Origin: Oxalobacteraceae bacterium
GTDB taxonomy: Bacteria > Pseudomonadota > Gammaproteobacteria > Burkholderiales > Burkholderiaceae_D
DNA: 46,524 nucleotides
Direction: 5' to 3'
Assembly: GCA_947464955.1 (NCBI GenBank)
Contig: CANHZI010000011.1
Coordinates: 1-46,524 of the forward strand
Shown here: positions 19,557 through 28,691 of the stretch, one piece after another
How positions within the stretch are numbered: the stretch's first letter is position 1
Layout: every line of letters starts with the position of its first letter
Translations under genes and position numbers: made by a program
Notes under the pieces: generated by a model
Databases searched by the model: none
What the model was told of the DNA's origin: nothing
The model's input: only the letters and a program-made list of their open reading frames with translations

Positions 19557-21590
19557 ATGGCGGGGCAACTTAACCCACATTTATTACTGGCAGTACCACT
19601 CGCACCACTGGCTGGTGCCGCAATTGCGGGTCTGTTAGGTACAAAGTTCTTTGGTAACCTAGTTGGTCGTAAGGTGTCGCACACGGCGACCATCCTCGGC
19701 GTCTTGGTGGCTTTCGTATTATCGTGCATGACCCTTTCTGAGGTCATCGACGGCGCAAAATACAATGGCACCCTGTATCAATGGATGAATGTGGGTGGCA
19801 TGAAACTGGAAGTTGGTTTCTTAGTTGATAGCCTGACAGCGATGATGATGTGCGTCGTCACCTTCGTGTCGTTGATGGTGCATATCTACACGATTGGCTA
19901 CATGGCGGAAGACGAAGGTTACAACCGCTTCTTTGCATACATCTCTCTGTTTACTTTCTCCATGTTGATGCTGGTCATGAGTAACAACTTCTTGCAGTTG
20001 TTCTTTGGCTGGGAAGCAGTGGGTCTGGTTTCCTACTTGTTGATCGGTTTCTGGTACACAAAACCAACCGCTATTTACGCGAACATGAAAGCCTTTTTGG
20101 TGAATCGTGTTGGTGACTTTGGTTTTATTCTTGGTATCGGTTTGCTGGTTGCTTATGCTGGTTCGATGAACTACGCAGAAGTATTTGCGAAGAAAGACAC
20201 ATTGGCACCAATCATGTTGCCGGGTACCGATTGGATGTTGATCACTGTCGCATGTATTTGCTTGTTTATCGGCGCGATGGGCAAGTCTGCACAATTCCCG
20301 TTGCACGTATGGTTGCCAGATTCGATGGAAGGCCCAACGCCGATCTCTGCTTTGATTCATGCAGCAACGATGGTTACGGCCGGTATTTTTATGGTGGCAC
20401 GTATGTCCCCGCTGTTTGAGATGTCGGATACAGCTTTGTCCTTTATCATGGTGATTGGTGCGATCACGGCCCTGTTCATGGGCTTCCTAGGCATCATTCA
20501 AAACGACATCAAACGTGTTGTCGCGTATTCGACTTTGTCCCAGTTAGGTTACATGACTGTCGCCCTGGGTGCGTCTGCATACTCAGTTGCTGTGTTCCAC
20601 TTGATGACACACGCATTCTTCAAAGCTTTGTTGTTCTTGGCTGCAGGTTCAGTCATCATTGGCATGCACCATGACCAAGACATCCGCAATATGGGTGGTT
20701 TGTGGAAGTACATGCCAAAAACATGGTTCACGTCATTGTTAGGTTCGTTGGCATTGATCGGTACACCGTTTTTCTCTGGCTTCTACTCAAAAGACTCCAT
20801 CATTGAAGCGGTAATGGCGTCTCATTTGCCAACGTCTGGTTTCGCCCAGTTTGCTGTATTGGCTGGCGTATTCGTGACGGCTTTCTATTCTTTCCGTATG
20901 TATTTCTTGGTGTTCCACGGAAAAGAGAATTTTGGCCATGCCCACCATGGTCATGACGATCATCATGGCGATGATCATCACCACGGATTAGCACCTGGTG
21001 AAAAACCACACGAGTCCCCAGCGGTGGTTTGGGTGCCATTGGTGTTGTTAGCAATTCCATCTGTATTCATCGGTTTGTATGCAATCCAACCAATGTTGTT
21101 TGGTGACTTCTTCAAAGATGTGATCTTCGTCAATCACCATGCTCATCCAGCGATGGAAGAATTGGCGCACGAATTCCATAGTTGGCAAGCGATGGGAGTT
21201 CACGCGTTGCAGACTAAACCTTTCTGGTTAGCCGTGGCGGGTGTCGCAACTGCATATTTCTTCTACATGGTGAAACCGTCGATTCCTGCAGCAATCAAGC
21301 AGAAGGCAAGCGTGATCTACAATATTCTCGAGAATAAATACTACATGGATCGTTTCAATGAAATCGTGTTTGCTGGTGGCGCACGCTTACTTGGCGGTGG
21401 CTTGTGGAACATTGGTGACAAAGGTTTGATCGATGGTTTGGTGGTGAACGGAAGCGCGAAGTTGGTAGGTTTGTTCTCCAAAATCGTTCGTTTGTTCCAG
21501 ACGGGTTTCATTTACCACTATGCGTTCGTCATGATTTTGGGTGTGCTGGGCTTCCTGATTTATTTCATGCCGCTCCCATTTTCGAAATAA
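19557..21590 (+). CDS. nuoL: NADH-quinone oxidoreductase subunit L
   Basis: Distal antiporter-like proton-pumping subunit with the long lateral helix. 677 aa. Conserved segments FFGWEAVGLVSYLLIGFW and GAMGKSAQFPLHVWLPDSM hold the pump Glu and Lys. A His/Asp-rich loop (roughly residues 459-477, HAHHGHDDHHGDDHHHG) sits between helices on the C-terminal side; such loops occur in betaproteobacterial NuoL and their role is unknown to me. The 107-base gap to nuoM has a short tandem repeat of AGTGACTAAA. Confidence 0.96.
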   Translation: MAGQLNPHLLLAVPLAPLAGAAIAGLLGTKFFGNLVGRKVSHTATILGVLVAFVLSCMTLSEVIDGAKYNGTLYQWMNVGGMKLEVGFLVDSLTAMMMCVVTFVSLMVHIYTIGYMAEDEGYNRFFAYISLFTFSMLMLVMSNNFLQLFFGWEAVGLVSYLLIGFWYTKPTAIYANMKAFLVNRVGDFGFILGIGLLVAYAGSMNYAEVFAKKDTLAPIMLPGTDWMLITVACICLFIGAMGKSAQFPLHVWLPDSMEGPTPISALIHAATMVTAGIFMVARMSPLFEMSDTALSFIMVIGAITALFMGFLGIIQNDIKRVVAYSTLSQLGYMTVALGASAYSVAVFHLMTHAFFKALLFLAAGSVIIGMHHDQDIRNMGGLWKYMPKTWFTSLLGSLALIGTPFFSGFYSKDSIIEAVMASHLPTSGFAQFAVLAGVFVTAFYSFRMYFLVFHGKENFGHAHHGHDDHHGDDHHHGLAPGEKPHESPAVVWVPLVLLAIPSVFIGLYAIQPMLFGDFFKDVIFVNHHAHPAMEELAHEFHSWQAMGVHALQTKPFWLAVAGVATAYFFYMVKPSIPAAIKQKASVIYNILENKYYMDRFNEIVFAGGARLLGGGLWNIGDKGLIDGLVVNGSAKLVGLFSKIVRLFQTGFIYHYAFVMILGVLGFLIYFMPLPFSK

Positions 21591-21697
21591 TTTTTGAAAC
21601 GCTTAGACTACGTATTAAGTAAAACATTTAGTACAACATTAAGTGCAATACAGAGTTACGAATCAGTGACTAAACAAGTGACTAAAAAAAGATAATC

Positions 21698-23188
21698 ATG
21701 ATGCTGTCAACTTCTCCTTTATTAAGCCTGTCGATTTGGGTACCGATCGTATTTGGCATCTGCGTATTAGCCTTGGGCCGCGATAAGAACCCTGGCTTTG
21801 TGCGCCTCGTGTCCTTGGTTGGTTCCATTATTAGCTTCTTGGTGACGATCCCAGTTATCGCGAACTTTGATAATGCGGCACATGGTATGCAGTTTGTCGA
21901 GAAGATGAATTGGATCTCTCGTTTCAATGCTTTCTATGCCTTGGGTGTTGACGGCTTGGCGATGTGGTTGGTGCCATTGACAGCATTTATCACTGTTATC
22001 GTAGTCATCGCTGCGTGGGAAGTAATTGAAAAGAATGTTGCTCAATATATGGGCGCGTTTTTGATTTTGTCTGGCTTAATGATCGGTGTATTCTGCGCGA
22101 CCGATGGCTTGTTGTTCTATGTGTTCTTCGAAGCTACCTTGATTCCGATGTACATCATTGTTGGTATTTGGGGTGGTCCAAATCGCGTATACGCAGCGTT
22201 CAAGTTTTTCTTGTACACCTTGCTCGGTTCTTTGTTGACACTGGTTGCCATCATTTACCTCTACATGAAGTCCGGTTCATTCGACATCGCGGCTTGGCAT
22301 AAATGGCCTTTGCCTTTGGATGTGCAGATCATGTTGTTCTTTGCGTTCTTAATGGCGTTTGCGGTCAAGGTTCCAATGTGGCCAGTCCATACATGGTTGC
22401 CAGATGCTCACGTTGAAGCGCCGACAGGTGGCTCTGTCGTATTGGCAGCAATTATGTTGAAACTGGGCGCATATGGTTTCTTGCGTTTCTCTTTGCCTAT
22501 CGCTCCAGATGCGAGTCATGCATTGTCTGGCATGATGATTACCTTGTCTCTAATCGCAGTGATCTACATTGGCTTGGTCGCTTTGGTGCAGAAGGATATG
22601 AAGAAGTTGGTGGCTTACTCTTCAATTGCACACATGGGCTTCGTTACACTCGGTTTCTTTATGTTCAATGATATGGCAGTGCAGGGCGCAGTCGTGCAGA
22701 TGATTTCTCACGGCTTTATTTCTGCCGCAATGTTCTTGTGTATCGGTGTTTTGTATGACCGAGTACATTCCCGTGAAATCGCAGATTACGGCGGTGTCGT
22801 GAACACTATGCCAAAGTTTGCTGCTTTGTTTATCTTGTTCTCTATGGCCAATTGCGGCTTGCCAGCGACTTCTGGTTTCGTCGGCGAGTTCATGGTGATT
22901 ATCGGCGCTGTTAAATTCAATTTCTGGATCGGTATGTTGGCAGCGACCGCTTTGATTTTCGGAGCAGCCTATTCATTATGGATGGCGAAACGCGTTATTT
23001 TTGGTGCGATCACCCATGATCACGTGGCAAAGCTGACTGACCTAAATAAACGTGAATTCTTTATGTTAGGCGTGTTGGCAATTGCAGTTATTGTGATGGG
23101 ATGCTACCCAGGTCCTGTGACTGATGCGATGCAAGTGTCCGTCGCTGATTTGTTGAAACATGTAGCGACATCGAAAATCCCGATGTAA
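21698..23188 (+). CDS. nuoM: NADH-quinone oxidoreductase subunit M
   Basis: Antiporter-like proton-pumping subunit. 496 aa with about 14 helices. FYVFFEATLIPMYIIVGIWG contains the essential Glu of helix 5, and FAVKVPMWPVHTWLPDAHVE the pump Lys. Followed by a 100-base gap with a CCTTCC/GGAAGG hairpin before nuoN. Confidence 0.97.
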   Translation: MMLSTSPLLSLSIWVPIVFGICVLALGRDKNPGFVRLVSLVGSIISFLVTIPVIANFDNAAHGMQFVEKMNWISRFNAFYALGVDGLAMWLVPLTAFITVIVVIAAWEVIEKNVAQYMGAFLILSGLMIGVFCATDGLLFYVFFEATLIPMYIIVGIWGGPNRVYAAFKFFLYTLLGSLLTLVAIIYLYMKSGSFDIAAWHKWPLPLDVQIMLFFAFLMAFAVKVPMWPVHTWLPDAHVEAPTGGSVVLAAIMLKLGAYGFLRFSLPIAPDASHALSGMMITLSLIAVIYIGLVALVQKDMKKLVAYSSIAHMGFVTLGFFMFNDMAVQGAVVQMISHGFISAAMFLCIGVLYDRVHSREIADYGGVVNTMPKFAALFILFSMANCGLPATSGFVGEFMVIIGAVKFNFWIGMLAATALIFGAAYSLWMAKRVIFGAITHDHVAKLTDLNKREFFMLGVLAIAVIVMGCYPGPVTDAMQVSVADLLKHVATSKIPM

Positions 23189-23288
23189 GACAGAATTGCT
23201 ACTCCTTCCAGACGGAAGGGGGAAAGTTAATCGCTTCGAGGTGAGTAACACTTAGAAGCAAAGATAAATGTAAGTAGAAATAATTAAT

Positions 23289-24767
23289 ATGAACCTGATA
23301 CCACTACAACTTTATCCAGAAGCGTTTTTGCTGTTAGCGATCTGTTCGATCTTGTTGATCGACATGTTTCTTGGCGAGGAAAAACGTAATGTTACTTACG
23401 CGTTGAGTTTATTGAGTATTGGTGTCTGCGGTATCTTGACCATGAATGCGTCGAGTGGCTCATCGGTATATCTGAGCAATAATATGTTCGTCTCAGATGC
23501 GATGTCCAACTTAATGAAGTTGTTCTCGTATATCGCAGTTGGCGTGACGTTTATCTATGGCCGCCAATATGCAAGTGACCGTGGCATGACCAAAGGTATG
23601 TTGGGCGGCGAGTTCTATGTAATCGCATTATTCGCTCTGCTTGGCCAAATGATTATGATCTCTGGCAATAATATGCTGGTGATTTACCTCGGCTTGGAAT
23701 TGATGTCCTTGGCTTTATATGCTTTGGTTGCTTTGCGTCGTGACAATACGACGTCGACTGAAGCGGCGATGAAATACTTTGTGTTGGGTGCCTTAGCTTC
23801 TGGTTTCTTGTTGTATGGTATTTCCATGATCTACGGGGCAACAGGCAGTTTGAATCTGAATGTGATTGCTACTGAAGCAGCGAAATTGACCGCGAACAAG
23901 AACATCCTAACCTTCGGTATCGTGTTCGTGGTGGCAGGCTTAGCATTCAAATTGGGTGTTGTACCTTTCCACATGTGGGTACCCGACGTCTATCAAGGTT
24001 CGCCAACAGTCGTCACTTTGCTGTTGGGTGGCGCACCTAAATTGGCTGCCTTCGCAATCTGTTATCGTATTCTGGCAGAAGGCTTATTCCCTCAAGTGAT
24101 CCAATGGCAGCAAATGCTAATGGTACTTGCGGTGATGTCGATGGCGATCGGTAATATTACGGCGATCGCGCAAACCAACCTCAAACGTATGTTGGCCTAT
24201 TCGACGATTTCACAAATGGGCTTTATGTTGTTGGGTTTCATTTCTGGCGTATCCAATGCCAATCCAGCCTTGGCTGTTGAAGCTTATAGCGCTTCGATGT
24301 TTTATTCGATCACTTACGTGATGACGACTTTGGGTACCTTCGGCGTGATCTTGTTATTGTCTCGCAATGGCTTTGAAGCGGAAGAGATCGCTGATTTGAA
24401 GGGCTTGAATAAGCGTAGTAAGTGGTTTGCTTTCATCATGTTGTTGTTGATGTTCTCTTTGGCTGGTATTCCGCCATTGATGGGCTTCTACGCGAAATTG
24501 TCAGTATTGAGCTCAGTGGTCGCCGCGGGTCAAATTTGGTTAGCAGTTGCTGCGGTCTTGTTCTCGTTGATCGGTGCGTTCTACTACTTGCGCATCGTCA
24601 AAGTGATGTATTTTGATGAGCCACAAGATCAATCGGCAATCGTAGCGAGTGCTGATATGAAGATTGTTCTCAGCGTTAATGGCTTAGCAGTGTTGTTGCT
24701 TGGTATCGTTCCAGGCCCGTTGCTGACGAGCTGTGTTGAAGCGATTAAGAGCGCACTTGCCTCTTAA
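23289..24767 (+). CDS. nuoN: NADH-quinone oxidoreductase subunit N
   Basis: Third antiporter-like subunit of the membrane arm. 492 aa. [19 protein letters not shown] and [20 protein letters not shown] are the conserved helix 5 and helix 7-8 segments with Glu and Lys. Last of the 14 nuo subunit genes; DUF2818 follows after 40 bases. Confidence 0.97.
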   Translation: MNLIPLQLYPEAFLLLAICSILLIDMFLGEEKRNVTYALSLLSIGVCGILTMNASSGSSVYLSNNMFVSDAMSNLMKLFSYIAVGVTFIYGRQYASDRGMTKGMLGGEFYVIALFALLGQMIMISGNNMLVIYLGLELMSLALYALVALRRDNTTSTEAAMKYFVLGALASGFLLYGISMIYGATGSLNLNVIATEAAKLTANKNILTFGIVFVVAGLAFKLGVVPFHMWVPDVYQGSPTVVTLLLGGAPKLAAFAICYRILAEGLFPQVIQWQQMLMVLAVMSMAIGNITAIAQTNLKRMLAYSTISQMGFMLLGFISGVSNANPALAVEAYSASMFYSITYVMTTLGTFGVILLLSRNGFEAEEIADLKGLNKRSKWFAFIMLLLMFSLAGIPPLMGFYAKLSVLSSVVAAGQIWLAVAAVLFSLIGAFYYLRIVKVMYFDEPQDQSAIVASADMKIVLSVNGLAVLLLGIVPGPLLTSCVEAIKSALAS

Positions 24768-24807
24768 GATTTTTTACAGTATCAATTAGCACATAAGGTA
24801 AGCGCCA

Positions 24808-25107
24808 GTGAACATATCACTTTTGAGTTGGTTGGTGATTGGTCTGGCGCTTGCGTTTGCGTCGCTACCGTTTCTCTCGGAACGCTTTCTCGCAGTGTTC
24901 GCATTGAAGTCTTTTCCACAAAAGCCGATTTGGCTGCGTCTGTTCGAATTGATCACCTACTATTGCTTAGTTGGATTACTTGGATTTGCATTAGAAGCAA
25001 ACACCGGTAATCCTTTCCCACAAAGCAAAGAGTTTTATGTCGTTACTTTTTGCATGTTCATTGTTTTTGCCTTCCCTGCATTTACCTACCGCTATCTGAA
25101 AAAATAG
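24808..25107 (+). CDS. DUF2818 family membrane protein
   Basis: 99 aa from GTG 24808, with AAGG upstream. Three predicted membrane helices (about residues 6-24, 48-64 and 77-95). I recognise the family as a small protein commonly found immediately downstream of nuoN in betaproteobacteria; no function is established that I know of. Placement and membrane topology suggest a complex I assembly or accessory role, which is inference. Its stop codon is directly followed by the ATG of the Nudix gene. Confidence 0.8.
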   Translation: MNISLLSWLVIGLALAFASLPFLSERFLAVFALKSFPQKPIWLRLFELITYYCLVGLLGFALEANTGNPFPQSKEFYVVTFCMFIVFAFPAFTYRYLKK

Positions 25108-25701
25108 ATGAGCAAGGAAATACCAAGCCTGCAGCTGAGTGCCGCTGAAAACCCACACCTAGCCGAAGTTAAAGTTAATACGGTTCGTGCTTACGAGGGC
25201 AGCTTTCTGCATGTCGAGAAAGACGTAGTGCGTCTTCCAGACGGTAAACAAGTGAGCCGCGAATACATTAAGCACCCGGGTGCGGTGGTGATTCTTCCGC
25301 TGTTTGAAGATGGTACGGTGCTTTTGGAGCGTCAATTTCGTTATCCTCTTGATCGCGTATTTCTTGAATTCCCAGCGGGTAAAATCGACGCTGGTGAAGA
25401 CCATCTCGAATGCGCCAAGCGCGAACTCAAAGAAGAAACGGGTTACACCGCAAGTGAGTGGTCCTTTGTCTGCACTATCCATAACGCGATTGCCTACTCT
25501 GACGAACATCTCGATATCTATCTCGCGAAAGGCTTACAAGCGGGCGAGGCTCAGCTCGATGCTGAAGAATTTTTAGAGACCTTTAGAGCACCAGTTTCGC
25601 AAGTGCTTGAGTGGGTAAAAACCGGGCAAATCACGGACGTTAAAACCGTTATCGGTGCGTTTTGGCTAGAAAAAATAATGCGAGGCGAGTGGGTGGTTTA
25701 G
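25108..25701 (+). CDS. Nudix hydrolase, ADP-ribose pyrophosphatase type
   Basis: Probably hydrolyses ADP-ribose or a similar nucleoside diphosphate derivative to AMP plus a sugar phosphate. 197 aa. A complete Nudix box runs from G91 to Y113 (Gx5Ex7REUxEExGU, with R105, E106, E109 and E110), and the upstream hydrophobic strand pattern matches the NudF/ADPRase subgroup. No spacer from DUF2818, so it is the last gene of the nuo transcript. A role in clearing NAD breakdown products next to an NADH-consuming complex is plausible but unproven. Confidence 0.87.
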   Translation: MSKEIPSLQLSAAENPHLAEVKVNTVRAYEGSFLHVEKDVVRLPDGKQVSREYIKHPGAVVILPLFEDGTVLLERQFRYPLDRVFLEFPAGKIDAGEDHLECAKRELKEETGYTASEWSFVCTIHNAIAYSDEHLDIYLAKGLQAGEAQLDAEEFLETFRAPVSQVLEWVKTGQITDVKTVIGAFWLEKIMRGEWVV

Positions 25702-25730
25702 GCCCAAATCATTAATGCAGATAGATACAA

Positions 25731-25768
25731 AAAAACGCTGAAATCGAACAGATTCAGCGTTTTTTTTG
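25731..25768. terminator. Bidirectional terminator between the nuo operon and the ETF-QO gene
   Basis: AAAAACGCTGAA (25731-25742) pairs with TTCAGCGTTTTT (25753-25764), with A's on one side and eight T's on the other, so it can work for both converging transcripts. Confidence 0.87.
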
Positions 25769-25786
25769 TTTTAGTAGTCGAGTACT

Positions 25787-27460
25787 TTACATACTTGAGT
25801 AGTTTGGACCGCCGCCACCTTCTGGTGTTATCCAAACGATGTTTTGGGTCGGATCTTTGATGTCACAGGTTTTGCAATGGACGCAGTTCTGCGCATTGAT
25901 CTGTAAGCGATCAGCGCCTTCTTCGGTCTTCACAAATTCATATACGCCAGCAGGGCAATAACGGCTCTCTGGGCCTGCATATTTCGCCAAATTGATGTTC
26001 ACCGGAACCGAGGCATCTTTCAGTGTCAGATGGATAGGTTGGTCTTCAGCGTGGTTAGTATTGGAGATAAACACAGAAGAGAGACGATCAAACGTCAACT
26101 TGCCATCTGGTTTTGGATAATTAATCGGTGTGAATTCTGATGCCGGACGCAAGCAAGCATGATCTGGTGTTGAGTGATGCAGAGTCCATGGTGCTTTACC
26201 GCGCAACAAGACTTGATCGATCCATACTAGAGGCGCACCGTAAGCGCCGCGTTTCAACAAGGGTTTAACGTTACGCGCGATATGTAATTCTTCGTGCAAC
26301 CAAGAGGCCTCAAACGCTGCGCTATAAGCAGTCAACTCGTCGTGTTGGCGATCTGCTGTAACAGCATCAAAGGCTGCCGTTGCCGCTAACATACCTGTCT
26401 TGATTGCAGCGTGACTACCTTTGATACGACTCATGTTGAGGAAGCCTGCATCGCAGCCAATCAGGGCGCCGCCAGGGAAGGTGAGCTTAGGTAAAGACTG
26501 CAAACCACCTGCAGTAATTGCACGAGCACCGTAGGAAATACGTTTTGCACCTTCGAAATAAGTGCGAATCGCTGGATGTGTTTTGAAGCGTTGGAACTCT
26601 TCAAACGGCGAGATATATGGGTTTTCATACGCTAGGCCAACGACATAGCCGACCGCGACTTGATTGTTTTCGAGGTGGTATAAAAATGAACCTGCATATT
26701 GATCCATCATTGGCCAGCCTGTCGTGTGCACCACCAAGCCTGGTTTATGATGTTTCGGGTCGATCTCCCACAATTCTTTAATACCGATACCGTAGGATTG
26801 TGGATCTTTACCTTTGTCAAGCTCGTACTTGGCAATCATCTGCTTGCCCAGATGGCCGCGCGCGCCTTCAGCGAACAAAGTATATTTCGCGTGCAACTCC
26901 ATACCAATTTGGAAGGAAGGAGATGCTTCGCCTTCGCGATTGACGCCCATATTGCCAGTCGCCACGCCTTTGACTGAACCATCGTCGTTGTATAGAACTT
27001 CAGCTGCAGTAAAGCCAGGAAATACCTCAACCCCCAAGGCTTCGGCTTGCTGCGCCAACCAACGTGTGACATTGCCCAACGAGATGATGTAATTGCCTTC
27101 GTTGTGGAAGCATTTAGGCACTAACCAATTCGGTGTGCGTATCGCGCTCGTCTCAGTCAATACCAAGATTTCATCTTCAGTGACTGGGGTATTGAGCGGC
27201 GCACCTAATTCTTTCCAATTGGGGAACAACTCGGTCAATGCTTTGGGATCCATGATCGCGCCCGACAAGATGTGGGCACCTGGCTCGCCGCCTTTTTCGA
27301 GGACGACAACTGATACATCCTTGCCTGTTTCTGCTGCCAGTTGCTTGAGCTTGATCGCTGCAGATAAGCCAGCTGGGCCACCGCCAACGATGACGACGTC
27401 GTATTCCATGGCGTCACGTGGGCCGTATTCTTCTAACAGTTTTTGTGAGGATGTTGTCAT
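25787..27460 (-). CDS. Electron transfer flavoprotein-ubiquinone oxidoreductase
   Basis: Inner-membrane flavoprotein that takes electrons from ETF (fatty and amino acid oxidation) and reduces ubiquinone. 557 aa from ATG 27460; the frame is open to a TTG six codons upstream. N-terminal FAD motif VVIVGGGPAGLSAAIKL, C-terminal 4Fe-4S ligands in CPAGVYEF and NCVHCKTCDIKDPTQ. It shares the quinone pool with complex I next door. No ETF subunit genes are in the window. Confidence 0.95.
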   Translation of the reverse strand: MTTSSQKLLEEYGPRDAMEYDVVIVGGGPAGLSAAIKLKQLAAETGKDVSVVVLEKGGEPGAHILSGAIMDPKALTELFPNWKELGAPLNTPVTEDEILVLTETSAIRTPNWLVPKCFHNEGNYIISLGNVTRWLAQQAEALGVEVFPGFTAAEVLYNDDGSVKGVATGNMGVNREGEASPSFQIGMELHAKYTLFAEGARGHLGKQMIAKYELDKGKDPQSYGIGIKELWEIDPKHHKPGLVVHTTGWPMMDQYAGSFLYHLENNQVAVGYVVGLAYENPYISPFEEFQRFKTHPAIRTYFEGAKRISYGARAITAGGLQSLPKLTFPGGALIGCDAGFLNMSRIKGSHAAIKTGMLAATAAFDAVTADRQHDELTAYSAAFEASWLHEELHIARNVKPLLKRGAYGAPLVWIDQVLLRGKAPWTLHHSTPDHACLRPASEFTPINYPKPDGKLTFDRLSSVFISNTNHAEDQPIHLTLKDASVPVNINLAKYAGPESRYCPAGVYEFVKTEEGADRLQINAQNCVHCKTCDIKDPTQNIVWITPEGGGGPNYSSM

Positions 27461-27828
27461 AATAATTTTGCTTTCCAAAAATAAAGGAACGAGCGTGCTA
27501 ATTTGAATATCGGATCTTAGGGGCAGTCGGGCAAATGTGCAAGTCGAGAAACTAGTGGTGAATTTCTAAAGCACGCTGCTTGTTGTTTTTCATATGAGCG
27601 AATTATCCCAGATTTTCCTAAGAATGCCTTCACATTAAGAGGGGGAAGGGCGCTAAAAATTGCATGTCAGCGCCAAAATGACCAGAAACGCGACAGTGAT
27701 TGTTGATGACAAGCCTATGGTCTTTGTCGCTTCAGAAGTGGTATGCTGCAGCACAACAGGCGATGGCGGATGATGGACTATGGTGTCGTCGATGAACTAA
27801 GGTAGTCTAATTTAGATGGAGAATTGGC
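27461..27828. other. Intergenic region between divergent ETF-QO and SDR genes
   Basis: 368 bases without a credible gene. It contains an inverted repeat GGCGCT (27649-27654) with AGCGCC (27669-27674) lacking a T tract, and a GCGACA/TGTCGC pair further right. Promoters for both flanking genes should be here but I could not pick convincing -35/-10 pairs. Confidence 0.5.
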
Positions 27829-28605
27829 ATGGGTATAGAAGTAAATTTCGAAGGTAAAGTGGCCTTGATCACCGGCGCTTCGAGCGGTCTTGGTGCGCGT
27901 TTCGCGAAAGTCTTAGCGATGGCGGGTGCTCAAGTTGTGTTGGCATCACGTCGTACTGAACGCTTGAAAGAATTACGTGCAGAGATCGAAGCCGATGGCG
28001 GCGCAGCTCACGTAGTCGCTTTGGACGTCACTGACTATGCCAGCATCAAATCTGCGATCGCTCACGCGGAAACTGAAGCCGGCCCTATCGACATCTTGAT
28101 CAATAACTCAGGTGTGTCGACTCAGCAAAAATTGGTCGACGTTACACCAGAAGATTATGCTTTTGTGATGGATACCAACCAGCGGGGTGCGTTCTTCGTC
28201 GCCCAGGAAACGGCAAAACGCATGATCACTCGCTACAAAGGCGACCCAAAGAAACAGCATCGCATCATCAATATCGCTTCGGTAGCAGGCCTGCGTGTGA
28301 TTCCTCAATTGGGAATTTACTGCATGAGCAAGGCAGCTGTTGTGCAAATGACGAAAGCCATGGCAGTTGAATGGGGCAAGTTCGGTATCAACGTCAATGC
28401 GATCTGCCCAGGCTATATTGAAACGGAAATTAATTCAGAACATTTTCAGACTGAGCAAGGTAAGAAATTGATCGACATGTTGCCGCGTAAGCGTGTCGGT
28501 ACACCAGAGGATTTGGATGGACTTTTGCTGTTGCTAGCTGCTGAAGAATCTCGTTTCTTGAACGGCTCTATTGTTGCTGCTGACGATGGTTTGAGTGTGA
28601 CCTAA
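27829..28605 (+). CDS. SDR family NAD(P)-dependent oxidoreductase
   Basis: Classical short-chain dehydrogenase, 258 aa. Cofactor motif TGASSGLGARFAKVL near residue 16, NNSG near 90, catalytic Ser in NIASVAG, and YCMSK with Y164 and K168. The C-terminal part (ICPGYIETEIN) is normal for the family. The substrate cannot be assigned; similar genes in this order are annotated as 3-oxoacyl-ACP or 3-hydroxyacyl-CoA dehydrogenases. GGAG lies upstream of the ATG. Convergent with the cellulase gene. Confidence 0.88.
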   Translation: MGIEVNFEGKVALITGASSGLGARFAKVLAMAGAQVVLASRRTERLKELRAEIEADGGAAHVVALDVTDYASIKSAIAHAETEAGPIDILINNSGVSTQQKLVDVTPEDYAFVMDTNQRGAFFVAQETAKRMITRYKGDPKKQHRIINIASVAGLRVIPQLGIYCMSKAAVVQMTKAMAVEWGKFGINVNAICPGYIETEINSEHFQTEQGKKLIDMLPRKRVGTPEDLDGLLLLLAAEESRFLNGSIVAADDGLSVT

Positions 28606-28649
28606 TTCCTCGCTAGTAGGTTAGGCGAAGTCAAAGATTCAGAAAGAAG

Positions 28650-28691
28650 AAGAGCCTCATGTCCGAACACCGGGCATGAGGCTCTTTTTTT
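28650..28691. terminator. Bidirectional terminator between the SDR and cellulase genes
   Basis: AAGAGCCTCATG (28650-28661) pairs with CATGAGGCTCTT (28675-28686), followed by more T's. The stop codon of the minus-strand cellulase lies in the T tract. Confidence 0.88.
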
